Shown piece by piece: positions 1 to 8,210 of a DNA stretch of 64,000 bases (position 1 is its first letter; each line of letters opens with the position of its first letter). This stretch comes from Bacillus sp. A301a_S52. GTDB taxonomy: Bacteria > Bacillota > Bacilli > Bacillales > Salisediminibacteriaceae. The stretch lies in contig JABXYP010000001.1 of NCBI GenBank assembly GCA_024701455.1, positions 2,298,001-2,362,000 of the forward strand. The letters are read 5' to 3'. A model generated the notes under the pieces. The model worked only from the letters and a program-made list of their open reading frames with translations, was not told the DNA's origin and did no database searches. The position numbers and the translations under genes are program-made.

Positions 1-1
1 A

Positions 2-502
2 AGCACAACGGCAGTACTTGAAACATTTTCGTTAGAGCAGCCAACTAAAGAAGATGGGCAGGCTATGTGGGCATTAGCCAAAAACACCACTCTCGATTTG
101 AACTCAGCTTATAAGTACATTATGATGGCCGAGTACTTCTCTGAGACGTGTGTGGTTGCTAAAGAACGAGGTGAAGTCGTTGGTTTCATCACAGGTTTTA
201 TTCAACCTGAACACCAAGACGTGATTTTTATCTGGCAGGTTGGTGTGGATTCATCTCAACGCGGAAAAGGGGTTGCCTCAAAAATGTTAAATGACTTACT
301 TGAGCGTAAAGCATGTAAAAATGTTCGTTACGTTGAGGCGACAATCACTGAAGAGAACAAAGCCTCTCAGTCTTTATTTAAACGACTGGCACGAGATCAC
401 GATACAGCTTATGAAGTGAAAGAATGCTTTCCGGAAGAGATATTTCCCGAAGAAGGCCAAAAAGCTGAATATACGTATCGTATTGGACCTTTTTCCAAGT
501 AA
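2..502 (+). CDS. ectA: L-2,4-diaminobutyrate acetyltransferase EctA (5' end outside window)
   Basis: Acetylates L-2,4-diaminobutyrate to N-gamma-acetyl-diaminobutyrate, the second step of ectoine synthesis, in the cytoplasm. The reading frame is open to the left edge, so the gene starts outside the window. 166 residues are visible, and the internal ATG at 65 is not the true start because the upstream codons read as typical EctA sequence (TFSLEQPTKEDGQAMW). The GNAT acetyl-CoA loop QRGKGVA is at visible residues 86-92. It is followed after 51 bases by ectB and then ectC, the standard ectABC order. Family assignment is firm from sequence and context together. Confidence 0.95.
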   Translation, partial: STTAVLETFSLEQPTKEDGQAMWALAKNTTLDLNSAYKYIMMAEYFSETCVVAKERGEVVGFITGFIQPEHQDVIFIWQVGVDSSQRGKGVASKMLNDLLERKACKNVRYVEATITEENKASQSLFKRLARDHDTAYEVKECFPEEIFPEEGQKAEYTYRIGPFSK

Positions 503-553
503 ATGATCTGGCTAAACAAGTATGAATAAAAAAGACGGAGGGATTTGACGATT

Positions 554-1855
554 ATGACTAAAAACCATTTAGAGATTATTGAAGAGCACGAATCTTGTGT
601 AAGAAGTTATGTGAGAAGCTTTCCAACAGTTTTCACCCAAGCTAGAGGGTATAAGATGTGGAATGAAGACGGAAAAGAATATATTGACTTCTTTTCTGGA
701 GCTGGAGCTCTAAACTATGGACATAATGAGCCGAACATGAAGAAAAAATTAGTAGAATACATCCTTGATGATGGTATTACTCACTCTTTAGATAAGGCAA
801 CAGAAGCAAAAAGTGAGTTTCTTCACAAATTTCATGAGGTTATACTTCAACCAAGGAATCTTGATTACAAAGTCATGTTTCCTGGACCAACAGGCACGAA
901 TACGGTTGAAAGTGCCCTAAAGTTGGCAAGAAAAGTGACAGGTAGAACAGAAGTCATCAGTTTTACAAATGGCTTTCATGGCATGACGATTGGCGCTTTG
1001 TCAGTCACCGGTAATTCTATGAAACGAAAAGGCGCTGGTATCCCATTAAACCACTCCGTCACTATGCCATACGATCAGTTTGTTAACGAAAGTGATGAGA
1101 TGGATACACTTGCCTACCTTGAGAGATTTTTAGATGATAACGGCAGTGGCGTCTCCATACCTGCAGCCATTATCCTTGAAACCGTTCAAGGTGAAGGCGG
1201 TCTTAATGTTGCACGCTTTGAATGGCTAAATAAATTAGATGCTATATGCAAAAAATGGGGTATTCTTCTCATTATTGACGACGTGCAAGCTGGTGTTGGC
1301 CGGACAGGGACATTCTTTTCGTTTGAACCTGCGGATATTAAACCTGATATAGTTTGCTTATCTAAATCTATTGGCGGCTATGGTCTCCCCCTTGCATTAA
1401 CATTAATAAATCCTGAATTAGATAAGTGGAAGCCTGGTGAACATAACGGGACATTCCGCGGTAATAATCATGCCTTTATTACTGCCACAGAGGCATTAAG
1501 TTATTGGGAAGATCCAAAATTTGAAAAGAGTATTCAAGATAAAGCAGTTAAAATCACAGATTTCCTCACTAACATGGTAGAAAAATATCCTGAGATGAAA
1601 GGGTTCGTTAAAGGAAGAGGATTTATGCAAGGAATCTCTTCTGACATTGACGGCTTTAGTGAAAAAGTTTGCAAGAATGCTTTTAACCATGGGCTAATTA
1701 TGGAAACAGCTGGTGGACATGATCAAGTATTTAAATTATTCCCTGCTATTAACATTGCCGAAGAAGGATTAGAAAAAGGGTTTGAACTCATCGAACGAAG
1801 TATAAAAGATACTATTAAACAAATGAAACTTGAAAAAGAAACAGTCACCAATTAA
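554..1855 (+). CDS. ectB: Diaminobutyrate-2-oxoglutarate aminotransferase EctB
   Basis: Transaminates aspartate semialdehyde with glutamate to give L-2,4-diaminobutyrate, the first step of ectoine synthesis. A class III PLP aminotransferase of 433 residues, the usual EctB length. The PLP lysine lies in [10 protein letters not shown] (about residue 271), and the aspartate that binds the pyridine ring is in IIDDVQAG (about 242-243). I chose the ATG at 554: the GGAGGG ribosome binding site at 537-542 is 11 bases away, while the in-frame TTG at 545 is only 2 bases from it. ectC follows after 31 bases, so the genes form one operon. Confidence 0.96.
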   Translation: MTKNHLEIIEEHESCVRSYVRSFPTVFTQARGYKMWNEDGKEYIDFFSGAGALNYGHNEPNMKKKLVEYILDDGITHSLDKATEAKSEFLHKFHEVILQPRNLDYKVMFPGPTGTNTVESALKLARKVTGRTEVISFTNGFHGMTIGALSVTGNSMKRKGAGIPLNHSVTMPYDQFVNESDEMDTLAYLERFLDDNGSGVSIPAAIILETVQGEGGLNVARFEWLNKLDAICKKWGILLIIDDVQAGVGRTGTFFSFEPADIKPDIVCLSKSIGGYGLPLALTLINPELDKWKPGEHNGTFRGNNHAFITATEALSYWEDPKFEKSIQDKAVKITDFLTNMVEKYPEMKGFVKGRGFMQGISSDIDGFSEKVCKNAFNHGLIMETAGGHDQVFKLFPAINIAEEGLEKGFELIERSIKDTIKQMKLEKETVTN

Positions 1856-1886
1856 TAATCAACTGTACACACAAGGAGGAACAACC

Positions 1887-2276
1887 ATGAAAGTCGTTAA
1901 ATTAGAAGATATTATAGGGACAGATCAAGAAGTTAAAGGTGGTAACTGGACGAGTCGTCGACTTATTCTTAAAAAAGATAATATGGGGTATTCAGTCCAT
2001 GATACGACCATTAAAGCTGGAACAGAAACGCATATTTGGTACAAAAATCACCTCGAAGCTGTTTATTGTATTGAAGGTGACGGTGAAGTGGAAACATTGT
2101 CTGACAATAAAATCCACCCTATTTCAGCCAATACACTCTATGCCTTAGATGAACATGATGAGCACTTACTTCGTGCAAATACCGATATGAGGATGGTCTG
2201 TGTATTTAACCCACCTATTACAGGTAAAGAAGTTCATAACGAAGAAGGTGTTTATGAACTAGTTGAAGAAGATTAA
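1887..2276 (+). CDS. ectC: L-ectoine synthase EctC
   Basis: Cyclises N-gamma-acetyl-diaminobutyrate to ectoine, the compatible solute accumulated against salt stress. A small cupin protein of 129 residues, the normal EctC length. The start is the ATG at 1887, 6 bases after AAGGAGGA; the longer in-frame extension to 1830 overlaps ectB and has no ribosome binding site. The protein begins [21 protein letters not shown] and ends in an acidic tail, both typical. Last gene of ectABC; a hairpin terminator follows. No ectoine hydroxylase (ectD) is next to it. Confidence 0.96.
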   Translation: MKVVKLEDIIGTDQEVKGGNWTSRRLILKKDNMGYSVHDTTIKAGTETHIWYKNHLEAVYCIEGDGEVETLSDNKIHPISANTLYALDEHDEHLLRANTDMRMVCVFNPPITGKEVHNEEGVYELVEED

Positions 2277-2311
2277 ATGATCTGTCACACTGTTTAAAAT
2301 GTCTAACACTT

Positions 2312-2345
2312 CCCTGTTGCATCTTGTATGCAGCAGGGTTTTTTC
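2312..2345 (+). terminator. Intrinsic terminator of ectABC
   Basis: An 11-bp stem (2312-2322 with 2328-2338, one G-T pair, 5-base loop) followed by GTTTTTT, 35 bases after the ectC stop. Classic rho-independent form on the plus strand. Confidence 0.85.
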
Positions 2346-2437
2346 TGTAAATACTACCTTATTATCGATCATCCCCCACCTCTCTCCTCTTTTCTCATGT
2401 TACAATAAAGATCAGACTTATTTGGAGATGAAATACA

Positions 2438-3502
2438 ATGAGTTATCAAATAAAACCGTTTATTGAAGCAATCGTTATTTCAGTGATAGGTGGAGGGCTT
2501 TTTCACGTCCTTTCTCTACCACTTGCTTGGATGCTAGGCCCGCTCACTAGTGTCATGTTATGGGAAGGACTGACTACAAGGACGTTAGTTTGGCCGGATT
2601 TCCTAAAAAAATCGGGCCTTATTATTCTAGGAATATCATTTGGATTTTATTTTACGTTTGAATCGTTAAAAATAGTTGTACCCTTTATTATTCCGTACTT
2701 ACTCATTACAGTTATACTCATTCTTATAAGTATTTTTAATAGTGCATTCATAACAAAATGGATTAACATTGATAAAAAAACAAGTGTTTTCGGTTCAATT
2801 CCTGGTGGGCTAGCGGAAATGGTTTTAGCAAGTGAAGATGTTAAAGCAAATTCAGCTTTCGTCATGGTTTTTCAAACAATCCGTTTACTAGTCGTTTTAT
2901 TCACTGTCCCATTTATTATTACCCAATTTTTCCCCCATGACAGCAATGCCATATCAGCAGTGATGACGATTCCTGACACAAACATATTATCGCTACATGG
3001 ATTATGGCTCATATTACCGATTTTGTTAGGTATCAAATACCAGCATTCTTTGCCCGCGGGAATAATGATTATCCCGTTAGCTGTAACGGCTACTATAAGT
3101 ATCAGCTCAATTAATATTCCCTCTATTCCTCCCCTGATTTTTTTAATTGCCCAGCTATTCGTAGGGACTTCTCTAGGCAAGAGTATTTCGTTAACAGATA
3201 TTAAACTTACAAGAAAATACGCCATTATATACGCAGGGCTCGCTTGTTGGTTGATCCTTTTATCGTTTGGTTTTGGAATTTTGCTTGAATCAATGACAAC
3301 GATGGATTTGCCAACAGCCTTACTAAGCACAGCACCAGGAGGATTAGTAGAAATGGTGTTAACGGCCTCGATGGTTGGTGCCGATCCGGCAATTGTGACG
3401 TCGTTACAGTTAATGCGTGTTATGGTCATTGTTTTAGTTGCTCCAAGTGCGTTAAAATGGTATTTTTCTCGAAAAATAAACGATAGCAATAAAATTGCTT
3501 AA
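2438..3502 (+). CDS. AbrB-family (AbrB duplication) inner-membrane protein
   Basis: A 354-residue hydrophobic protein with about 10 membrane segments in two similar halves. Each half carries the same motif: GGLAEMVLASED near residue 122 and GGLVEMVLTASMVGADPAIV near 295. This is the AbrB membrane duplication family (often annotated as ammonia monooxygenase-like or YtnA/AbrB regulators), not the AbrB transition-state regulator. Substrate unknown; a transport role is inferred from topology only. The start ATG has GGAGATG upstream. It stands alone between the ectC terminator and a 292-base gap in which I see only AT-rich sequence and no convincing small gene. Confidence 0.8.
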   Translation: MSYQIKPFIEAIVISVIGGGLFHVLSLPLAWMLGPLTSVMLWEGLTTRTLVWPDFLKKSGLIILGISFGFYFTFESLKIVVPFIIPYLLITVILILISIFNSAFITKWINIDKKTSVFGSIPGGLAEMVLASEDVKANSAFVMVFQTIRLLVVLFTVPFIITQFFPHDSNAISAVMTIPDTNILSLHGLWLILPILLGIKYQHSLPAGIMIIPLAVTATISISSINIPSIPPLIFLIAQLFVGTSLGKSISLTDIKLTRKYAIIYAGLACWLILLSFGFGILLESMTTMDLPTALLSTAPGGLVEMVLTASMVGADPAIVTSLQLMRVMVIVLVAPSALKWYFSRKINDSNKIA

Positions 3503-3794
3503 ACGTTCTGACTAAAACGGTTATATTATCTTTACTTATTAATTCGCTAACACGATACTGAACACTTCTTTTCTCAATTAGAACTCCAAAAGTGACTAGC
3601 CCTATCTAATTATGCTCTTTTTCATTTATAAAACAGAAAAATGTATCACAATTAAATTTTCAATAGGAACAATGATAAATCATCTATCTCACATTAGCGT
3701 AAGATCATTGTGTAAGTCGTTTCCTACACGTGTATTTTGTATGTATAAATTAGTTTAATCATAACTTTGAAAAAAAGAAAAGGAGTCGATCAGC

Positions 3795-4196
3795 ATGGAA
3801 AAAAGAGATATTATCTTGTTTGATGGGGTTTGTCATTTGTGCCAATCAAGTGTTCAATTTATTATAAAACGCGATCCAAAAAATCACTTTGCCTTTGCTT
3901 CATTACAAAGTGATGTAGGTAAAAATCTAATCGGACAAACGAGGATATCTCAGGAGTCTAACAGCGTTGTCCTAATAAAAGCAAATGGCAAATCATATAT
4001 ACATTCCTCCGCCGCGCTTCAAATTGCAAAAAAGCTAAAAGGAGCATGGAAGCTAGCCTCCATACTCCTAATTATTCCAGCATTTATGCGCGATCCTATC
4101 TACCGCTTTATTGCTCGTCATAGATACACATGGTTTGGTAGATCAGAAAATTGTATGGTGCCCACGCCCAAACAGCGCCAGCGTTTTCTTGATTAG
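3795..4196 (+). CDS. DCC-family thiol-disulfide oxidoreductase (DUF393)
   Basis: 133 residues beginning with the DxxCxxC motif that names the family: D10, C13 and C16 in LFDGVCHLC. The family is predicted to have a thioredoxin-like fold and redox activity; the natural substrate is not known. The later segments FASLQS and HSSAALQIAKKL are also typical. Ribosome binding site AAAGGAG. The 3' end overlaps the end of the convergent BtuF-like gene by 4 bases, with no terminator between them. Confidence 0.85.
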   Translation: MEKRDIILFDGVCHLCQSSVQFIIKRDPKNHFAFASLQSDVGKNLIGQTRISQESNSVVLIKANGKSYIHSSAALQIAKKLKGAWKLASILLIIPAFMRDPIYRFIARHRYTWFGRSENCMVPTPKQRQRFLD

Positions 4197-5014
4197 TCAG
4201 CTAACATCGGATCCACATCCTCGGTAAACGTAGGATAAATATCCGGATGCAAAAGATTTGCTATTTGCATAAGGCCAATTAATAAGCGCGGTGAGGGACG
4301 ACAAAAGAATGGTTCATCAAGGATATAGACGTTGTTTGATGTGGGAGCTTTTAAAGATTGCCAATCAGGTCGCTTCTCCAACACTTTACGATTAACTTTT
4401 TCTTTATGAACGCCGACCCATATAATAGCCATCACGTCCGGATTACGTTTATACACGTCTTCCCAGGTCGTTTTTACACTAGATTGAGGGTGGTCGGCAA
4501 ATATATTGATCCCTCCTGCCAATTCAGACATTTCTGTTAGCCAATTAGTGTGACCTGGAGTAAAAATAGGCTTAGCCCACCATTCCCAGTAGATCGTTTT
4601 CTTTTCTTCCACGGAATCACTCAAGCCTTTATAGTAATTAATCCAATAATTAAATTTCTCGTGAGCTTTTAAACTTTTTTCCTTATAGCCTGTTTTTTCA
4701 CCAACCCATAGTAATTGACTGCCAATATCAGATAATGTCTTAGGCGAAGGAACGATCACATAAGGAAGCCCTCTATTTTTTAACTCTTTAATATTTTTTT
4801 CCATTCCAGGAACCGTCTCAGAGGCTAACACTAAATCTGGATTTAATGCTTCTAACTTATCCATATCTATATTCAGGTCTGGACCCAGTCTTTCTAGATT
4901 CGTCAATTTATCTGATGGCCAGTCCGAATAATTATCAACACCGACGAGGTGATCAGCTAACCCCGCATAAGTAGCAAGCTCTGTATTACTAGGGCAAATA
5001 GATACTAAACGCAT
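4193..5014 (-). CDS. BtuF-like cobalamin/metal-chelate binding protein, no signal peptide
   Basis: 273 residues of the periplasmic-binding-protein type seen in cobalamin and Fe-siderophore uptake: an N-terminal RLVSICPSNTELATYAGL, then LGPDLNIDMDKLEALNPDLVLASE, and a C-terminal lobe with ADHPQSSVKTTWEDVYKRNPDVM. The protein starts directly with the folded domain and has neither signal peptide nor lipobox, and no ABC permease or ATPase lies nearby. It may therefore be a cytoplasmic corrinoid- or chelate-binding protein. Ribosome binding site AGGGAGGACG. Substrate is inferred from family only. The cobalamin riboswitch at 42812 shows that B12 matters to this cell, but does not link to this gene. 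Confidence 0.7.
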   Translation of the reverse strand: MRLVSICPSNTELATYAGLADHLVGVDNYSDWPSDKLTNLERLGPDLNIDMDKLEALNPDLVLASETVPGMEKNIKELKNRGLPYVIVPSPKTLSDIGSQLLWVGEKTGYKEKSLKAHEKFNYWINYYKGLSDSVEEKKTIYWEWWAKPIFTPGHTNWLTEMSELAGGINIFADHPQSSVKTTWEDVYKRNPDVMAIIWVGVHKEKVNRKVLEKRPDWQSLKAPTSNNVYILDEPFFCRPSPRLLIGLMQIANLLHPDIYPTFTEDVDPMLAD

Positions 5015-5095
5015 GAGGCGTCCTCCCTTTTTATAGCATTAAATTAAGTGATTGACAGTCAGAATGATGTCACTAGCAATTATTCCTTTCAAATT

Positions 5096-5248
5096 TCATT
5101 TTTTAAGTAACGAGCGCCTTTCTGCTTGTGGCACACATTGAAAGCAAACGACGAGCTCATCTCCATGATCGTTATAATAACTTGTTGGCTTCATTGTTTT
5201 TCGACCACAAAAAGTACACCTTTTTGCTCGCTTGAATAGGTTAAACAC
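5096..5248 (-). CDS. Small zinc-ribbon protein, 50 residues
   Basis: A short frame starting at GTG 5248, with AAGGGTG a few bases upstream, and ending at 5096. Two CxxC knuckles (CTFC at residues 11-14, CFQC at 35-38) sit on either side of a stretch including SYYNDHGDELVV, so it should bind one zinc ion. The N-terminus is basic (VFNLFKRAKR) and the C-terminus ends RRSLLKK, which could suit nucleic-acid binding. I do not recognise a named family. It lies 27 bases downstream of ypcP on the same strand and could be cotranscribed with it. Confidence 0.65.
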   Translation of the reverse strand: MFNLFKRAKRCTFCGRKTMKPTSYYNDHGDELVVCFQCVPQAERRSLLKK

Positions 5249-5275
5249 TAATCACCCTTCTTTCTCTCTTAATGA

Positions 5276-6160
5276 TCATCTTATTTTTACTTTAATCCCT
5301 TTAGCAGCCATTGTGTGTAACGCATTCGCTTCATCCCATGAAAATTCAAGTTCGGAATGGTTCACCACTTTGACGGCTTCAATATCTGTGATAATTTGCG
5401 AAAGTTCGTAACTGATCCACGTCGTTTCTTCTCCTTCACGAAGTTTTTTCTTATAACGATTAAAAGTAGGATCCAACGAATCGACATTTTTAAACACTTG
5501 TTTAAGATCGCCATACTGACGGATAAGGGGTAACGCAGATTTTTCACCTACACCGGGACAACCTGGAATATTATCGCTGGCATCTCCTAGCAACGCTTTT
5601 ACATCAACCCATTGAGTAGGTGTAATATCGTACTCTGCTTGAAATGCTTCATCACTATAGACAATTTCCTGCTTTTTTTTAGACAAAATCTGAGCGGTCG
5701 TAGGGTTAAGCAGTTGAAATAAGTCTCTATCGTTACTATAAATATACGTTTGTCCAAAGCCACTTTCTGCCCACAATGTCGAAAAAGCACCGATGATATC
5801 ATCCGCCTCATAACCGCCTACGGCTAGTTGATGTACGTTTAAATTGTCTAGCAGCTCTTTTGTTAAGTGGTACTGTTCGATCAGCGGCTCCGGTAAATCT
5901 TGTCGTTGCGCCTTATAAAACGCGTACTGTTGATTACGTGACGTATCCTGACGTTTCCCATCCCATGCGACAGAAATATGTGTAATTGGGTATTGTCGCG
6001 TTAATTGAAATAATTTTTGAAAGAAAACACGCACAGCATTAATGTACTGACCTTGATCATTTTTAGACAATTGCTCATCTGATTTTCCGTACGCAGTTGC
6101 AAAATAGCCCCTACTTAATAAATTGAATCCGTCAATTAATAACAATGTTTTATCACTCAT
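5276..6160 (-). CDS. ypcP: 5'-3' exonuclease / flap endonuclease YpcP
   Basis: A stand-alone 5' nuclease like the N-terminal domain of DNA polymerase I; such enzymes remove RNA primers and flaps during replication and repair. 294 residues, close to B. subtilis YpcP. Metal-binding acidic residues are seen in LLLIDGFNLL, GGYEADDIIGAF and YIYSNDRDLFQLL, and the helix-three-turn-helix is GDASDNIPGCPGVGEKSALP. Start chosen at ATG 6160, directly after AAGGAGTACATC; the longer frame to 6205 lacks a site and would overlap the glycosylase gene. It is the third gene of a run with the DNA glycosylase and the DUF6884-like gene. Confidence 0.9.
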   Translation of the reverse strand: MSDKTLLLIDGFNLLSRGYFATAYGKSDEQLSKNDQGQYINAVRVFFQKLFQLTRQYPITHISVAWDGKRQDTSRNQQYAFYKAQRQDLPEPLIEQYHLTKELLDNLNVHQLAVGGYEADDIIGAFSTLWAESGFGQTYIYSNDRDLFQLLNPTTAQILSKKKQEIVYSDEAFQAEYDITPTQWVDVKALLGDASDNIPGCPGVGEKSALPLIRQYGDLKQVFKNVDSLDPTFNRYKKKLREGEETTWISYELSQIITDIEAVKVVNHSELEFSWDEANALHTMAAKGIKVKIR

Positions 6161-6177
6161 GATGTACTCCTTTAAAA

Positions 6178-6681
6178 TTATAAGTAATGACTCATTTCTC
6201 GCCAAGCCTCTACCTTCTCTTCATAGGACTTCACATTCTTACCTGGAACAGGACTAGTAGATGGTAGTTTCGTAAAAGGTAACTCTGGGAAATCAACAAC
6301 ATTTTTCTTGTATGTTAGAAACGACTGGTAGGCTTTGGTTCCGTTTAATCCAATCCATTTAATTGTTGGGTATTGTTGCAACAACCCTTTAAGATCATTT
6401 GCTTTTTCATGACGAATAGCTGAATCGAGGCTCCCTTCTCGTTCACAGCTAGCAATCACATCCCACAATGCGATACCGTGAGCATTTAAACGTTGGCACT
6501 TATGATTATATGAATAGCTTGTAAAATCTTCATTGAGAAGATCACTTATGATTGACCAAAAGTGATTACGCCTGTTGCCATAGTACTGTTGCTTTATGAG
6601 AGATTGTTCTCCAGGCATGGAACCTAGCAAAAGAATTTTTGCTCCAGAAGCGACGATTGGTTGCATCGATTGGCGTTTCAT
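6178..6681 (-). CDS. DNA-deoxyinosine glycosylase-like protein (uracil-DNA glycosylase superfamily, family 6)
   Basis: 167 residues of the uracil-DNA glycosylase superfamily. Motif 1 is LLLGSMPGEQSLIKQQYYG with downstream NHFW, the pattern of the hypoxanthine-DNA glycosylase (family 6) group, followed by GIALWDVIASCEREGSLDSAI. The motif-2 region is WIGLNGTKAYQSF. It is expected to remove deaminated bases such as hypoxanthine; uracil activity cannot be excluded. Its ATG overlaps the stop of the upstream DUF6884-like gene (ATGA), so the two are translationally coupled, and ypcP follows after 17 bases. The trio looks like a small DNA maintenance operon. Confidence 0.82.
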   Translation of the reverse strand: MKRQSMQPIVASGAKILLLGSMPGEQSLIKQQYYGNRRNHFWSIISDLLNEDFTSYSYNHKCQRLNAHGIALWDVIASCEREGSLDSAIRHEKANDLKGLLQQYPTIKWIGLNGTKAYQSFLTYKKNVVDFPELPFTKLPSTSPVPGKNVKSYEEKVEAWREMSHYL

Positions 6682-7154
6682 CGGTTTTTTATCTTCTTTC
6701 CATGAAGAGGTTCATTTGTTTCTAGAGCATGCTTTAATGCTTGTTGCATAAATCCAATTCCCTGATAATCTAATAAAGGAAACTCTACGTCCTTGCTATC
6801 GTTTAAAACACGATTTATAACTGGGACATATTTTTTTCCTGTTAAAACGATATAGTGATCATAATTGTGTAATCGTTTATTTTCAAATTGTTTTTTTAAC
6901 GTTTCTGTGGAGATAACTTCCGAAGATTTCATTGAGAAGCTGACATTGTATGGCCCAGGAACATAATCTTCAGCAAAAAGAAAGCCGTGCTTAGCAGACA
7001 AAATAACGTATTGGGTAAAAAAACTCTCTGCATATGCTCTACACAGTCGATGAAACGTACTAATATAGGCATCAGAAGCTGCTACTACCTCTAAGTTAGG
7101 ATGTTTGCTCCAAATCTTTTTGTTACCACATGGAATAATACACAATTCGCTCAT
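6678..7154 (-). CDS. DUF6884-like protein
   Basis: 158 residues. It opens LCIIPCGNKKIW and carries YVILSAKHGFL (about residues 48-58) and YDHYIVLTGKKYV, motifs typical of DUF6884-type proteins, whose biochemical role is not established. It is first of three tightly packed genes (overlap of 4 bases with the glycosylase, then ypcP), so a role in nucleic-acid metabolism is a reasonable inference but no more. Start ATG at 7154 is preceded by AAGGAGCG. The upstream 350 bases hold repeat copy A and no gene I trust. Confidence 0.65.
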   Translation of the reverse strand: MSELCIIPCGNKKIWSKHPNLEVVAASDAYISTFHRLCRAYAESFFTQYVILSAKHGFLFAEDYVPGPYNVSFSMKSSEVISTETLKKQFENKRLHNYDHYIVLTGKKYVPVINRVLNDSKDVEFPLLDYQGIGFMQQALKHALETNEPLHGKKIKNR

Positions 7155-7250
7155 AATTTACGCTCCTTATCTACATTTACTCTACTATCCTATCATATAT
7201 CAGCTTAGTTAACTTAACAGAAAGCATTTTCATTAATTTATCACAGTTAA

Positions 7251-7320
7251 GCGTCCGTAAACCTCCCGGGCAATTTAAGGCGGTAGTTTTACGGACGCTA
7301 ATGTCCTGATTGAAGATTCG
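7251..7320 (+). repeat. Dispersed intergenic repeat, copy A
   Basis: Begins GCGTCCGTAAACCTCCCG and ends CTAATGTCCTGATTGAAG. The 11-bp inverted repeat GCGTCCGTAAA / TTTACGGACGC at 7251-7261 and 7288-7298 makes a strong hairpin. The same outer blocks recur at 9469-9545 (inverted), 50741-50827 (inverted) and in reduced form at 54436-54491. It lies between the divergent DUF6884-like and GNAT genes. Confidence 0.7.
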
Positions 7321-7529
7321 TTTCATATTTATTGAGTCTTGGTCGACATCATCCCTTAAATTTTTAAACGAACGTTTAAATTGTCGATTAATATCACTAA
7401 TTTCCTCACACAAGAGTCAGAATAGCTGTTATAATAAATGCAAATTTATGTATGAATTACGTATTTATACAGCACTATCAAATTTCTAGGTAGTACTAGA
7501 CCACAGTGTTTAAGAAAGGAAGAAAACAT

Positions 7530-8105
7530 ATGGTGAGTATTAAAGAGATTTATACAGATTTACCTACTTTAACTACTGATCGACTTAAGTTAAGAAAGAT
7601 AACGGAAGAGGATGCGGAGGATATGTTTTATTATGCATCAGATGAGGAAGTCAGTCGATATGTAACATGGGACACCCATCCTTCATTGAAAGAGACGAAA
7701 GCATTCATTGATCACATACTCATTAAATACGAAAACAATGAGTTAGCACCTTGGGGAATCGTGCTAAAAGAGACAAACAAATTAATTGGAACGATAGATT
7801 TTGTCACTTGGAAACCTGCACATCGCGTTGCGGAAATTGGCTATGCTCTATCCCGTAAGTACTGGGGAGATGGTATCATGACAGAAGCTATGAAAGCTGT
7901 TGTAAAATTCGGTTTTCAGTCCATGGATCTTATACGGATTGAAGCCAAATGTTTTGACAGTAATCGAGGGTCAGCCCGTGTGATGGAAAAGGTTGGGATG
8001 CGCTATGAAGGAATGATGCGGCAAGCAATGATTGTAAAAGGTGAGCCTAGAAACATATTACTTTATGCTATTTTAAAAGATGATAATAATGAATGGTTAC
8101 GTTAA
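7530..8105 (+). CDS. GNAT acetyltransferase, RimJ/RimL type
   Basis: 191 residues of the RimJ/RimL-like GNAT branch, which acetylates N-termini of ribosomal proteins, antibiotics or small molecules; the substrate here is unknown. It starts LTTDRLKLRKITEEDAEDMF, carries WGIVLKETNKLIGTIDF and the acetyl-CoA region AEIGYALSRKYWGDGIMTEAM, and ends with RNILLYAIL, all typical. The ATG at 7530 follows AAAGGAAG by 7 bases; an in-frame ATG at 7506 has no site. Monocistronic, pointing towards ilvE. Confidence 0.85.
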   Translation: MVSIKEIYTDLPTLTTDRLKLRKITEEDAEDMFYYASDEEVSRYVTWDTHPSLKETKAFIDHILIKYENNELAPWGIVLKETNKLIGTIDFVTWKPAHRVAEIGYALSRKYWGDGIMTEAMKAVVKFGFQSMDLIRIEAKCFDSNRGSARVMEKVGMRYEGMMRQAMIVKGEPRNILLYAILKDDNNEWLR

Positions 8106-8126
8106 TTTAGTAGCTTGACATATTAA

Positions 8127-8180
8127 CTCCCCTCAGATAAACAGATGTTTATTTTTAAATCTGTCTACCTCTAAGGGGAG
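8127..8180. terminator. Nested hairpin between convergent GNAT and ilvE genes
   Basis: Outer 7-bp stem CTCCCCT (8127-8133) with AGGGGAG (8174-8180) and inner stem ACAGAT (8141-8146) with ATCTGT (8159-8164). It sits between two convergent genes and probably ends transcription, though no clean U-run follows on either strand. Confidence 0.5.
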
Positions 8181-8210
8181 AATAGCAATGTCCGAAGGTA
8201 TATGATTGTT

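Noticed and set aside
545..553. TTG at 545 as the ectB start
   Set aside because: It is only two bases from the ribosome binding site; the ATG at 554 has workable spacing.
2872..3489. 205-codon frame antisense to the AbrB-type membrane protein gene
   Set aside because: A shadow frame: the plus-strand protein has clear duplicated family motifs, and the antisense product has none.
7177..7413. 78-codon minus-strand frame between the DUF6884-like and GNAT genes
   Set aside because: A third of it is the translated repeat copy A hairpin, and I see no good ribosome binding site or recognisable protein.
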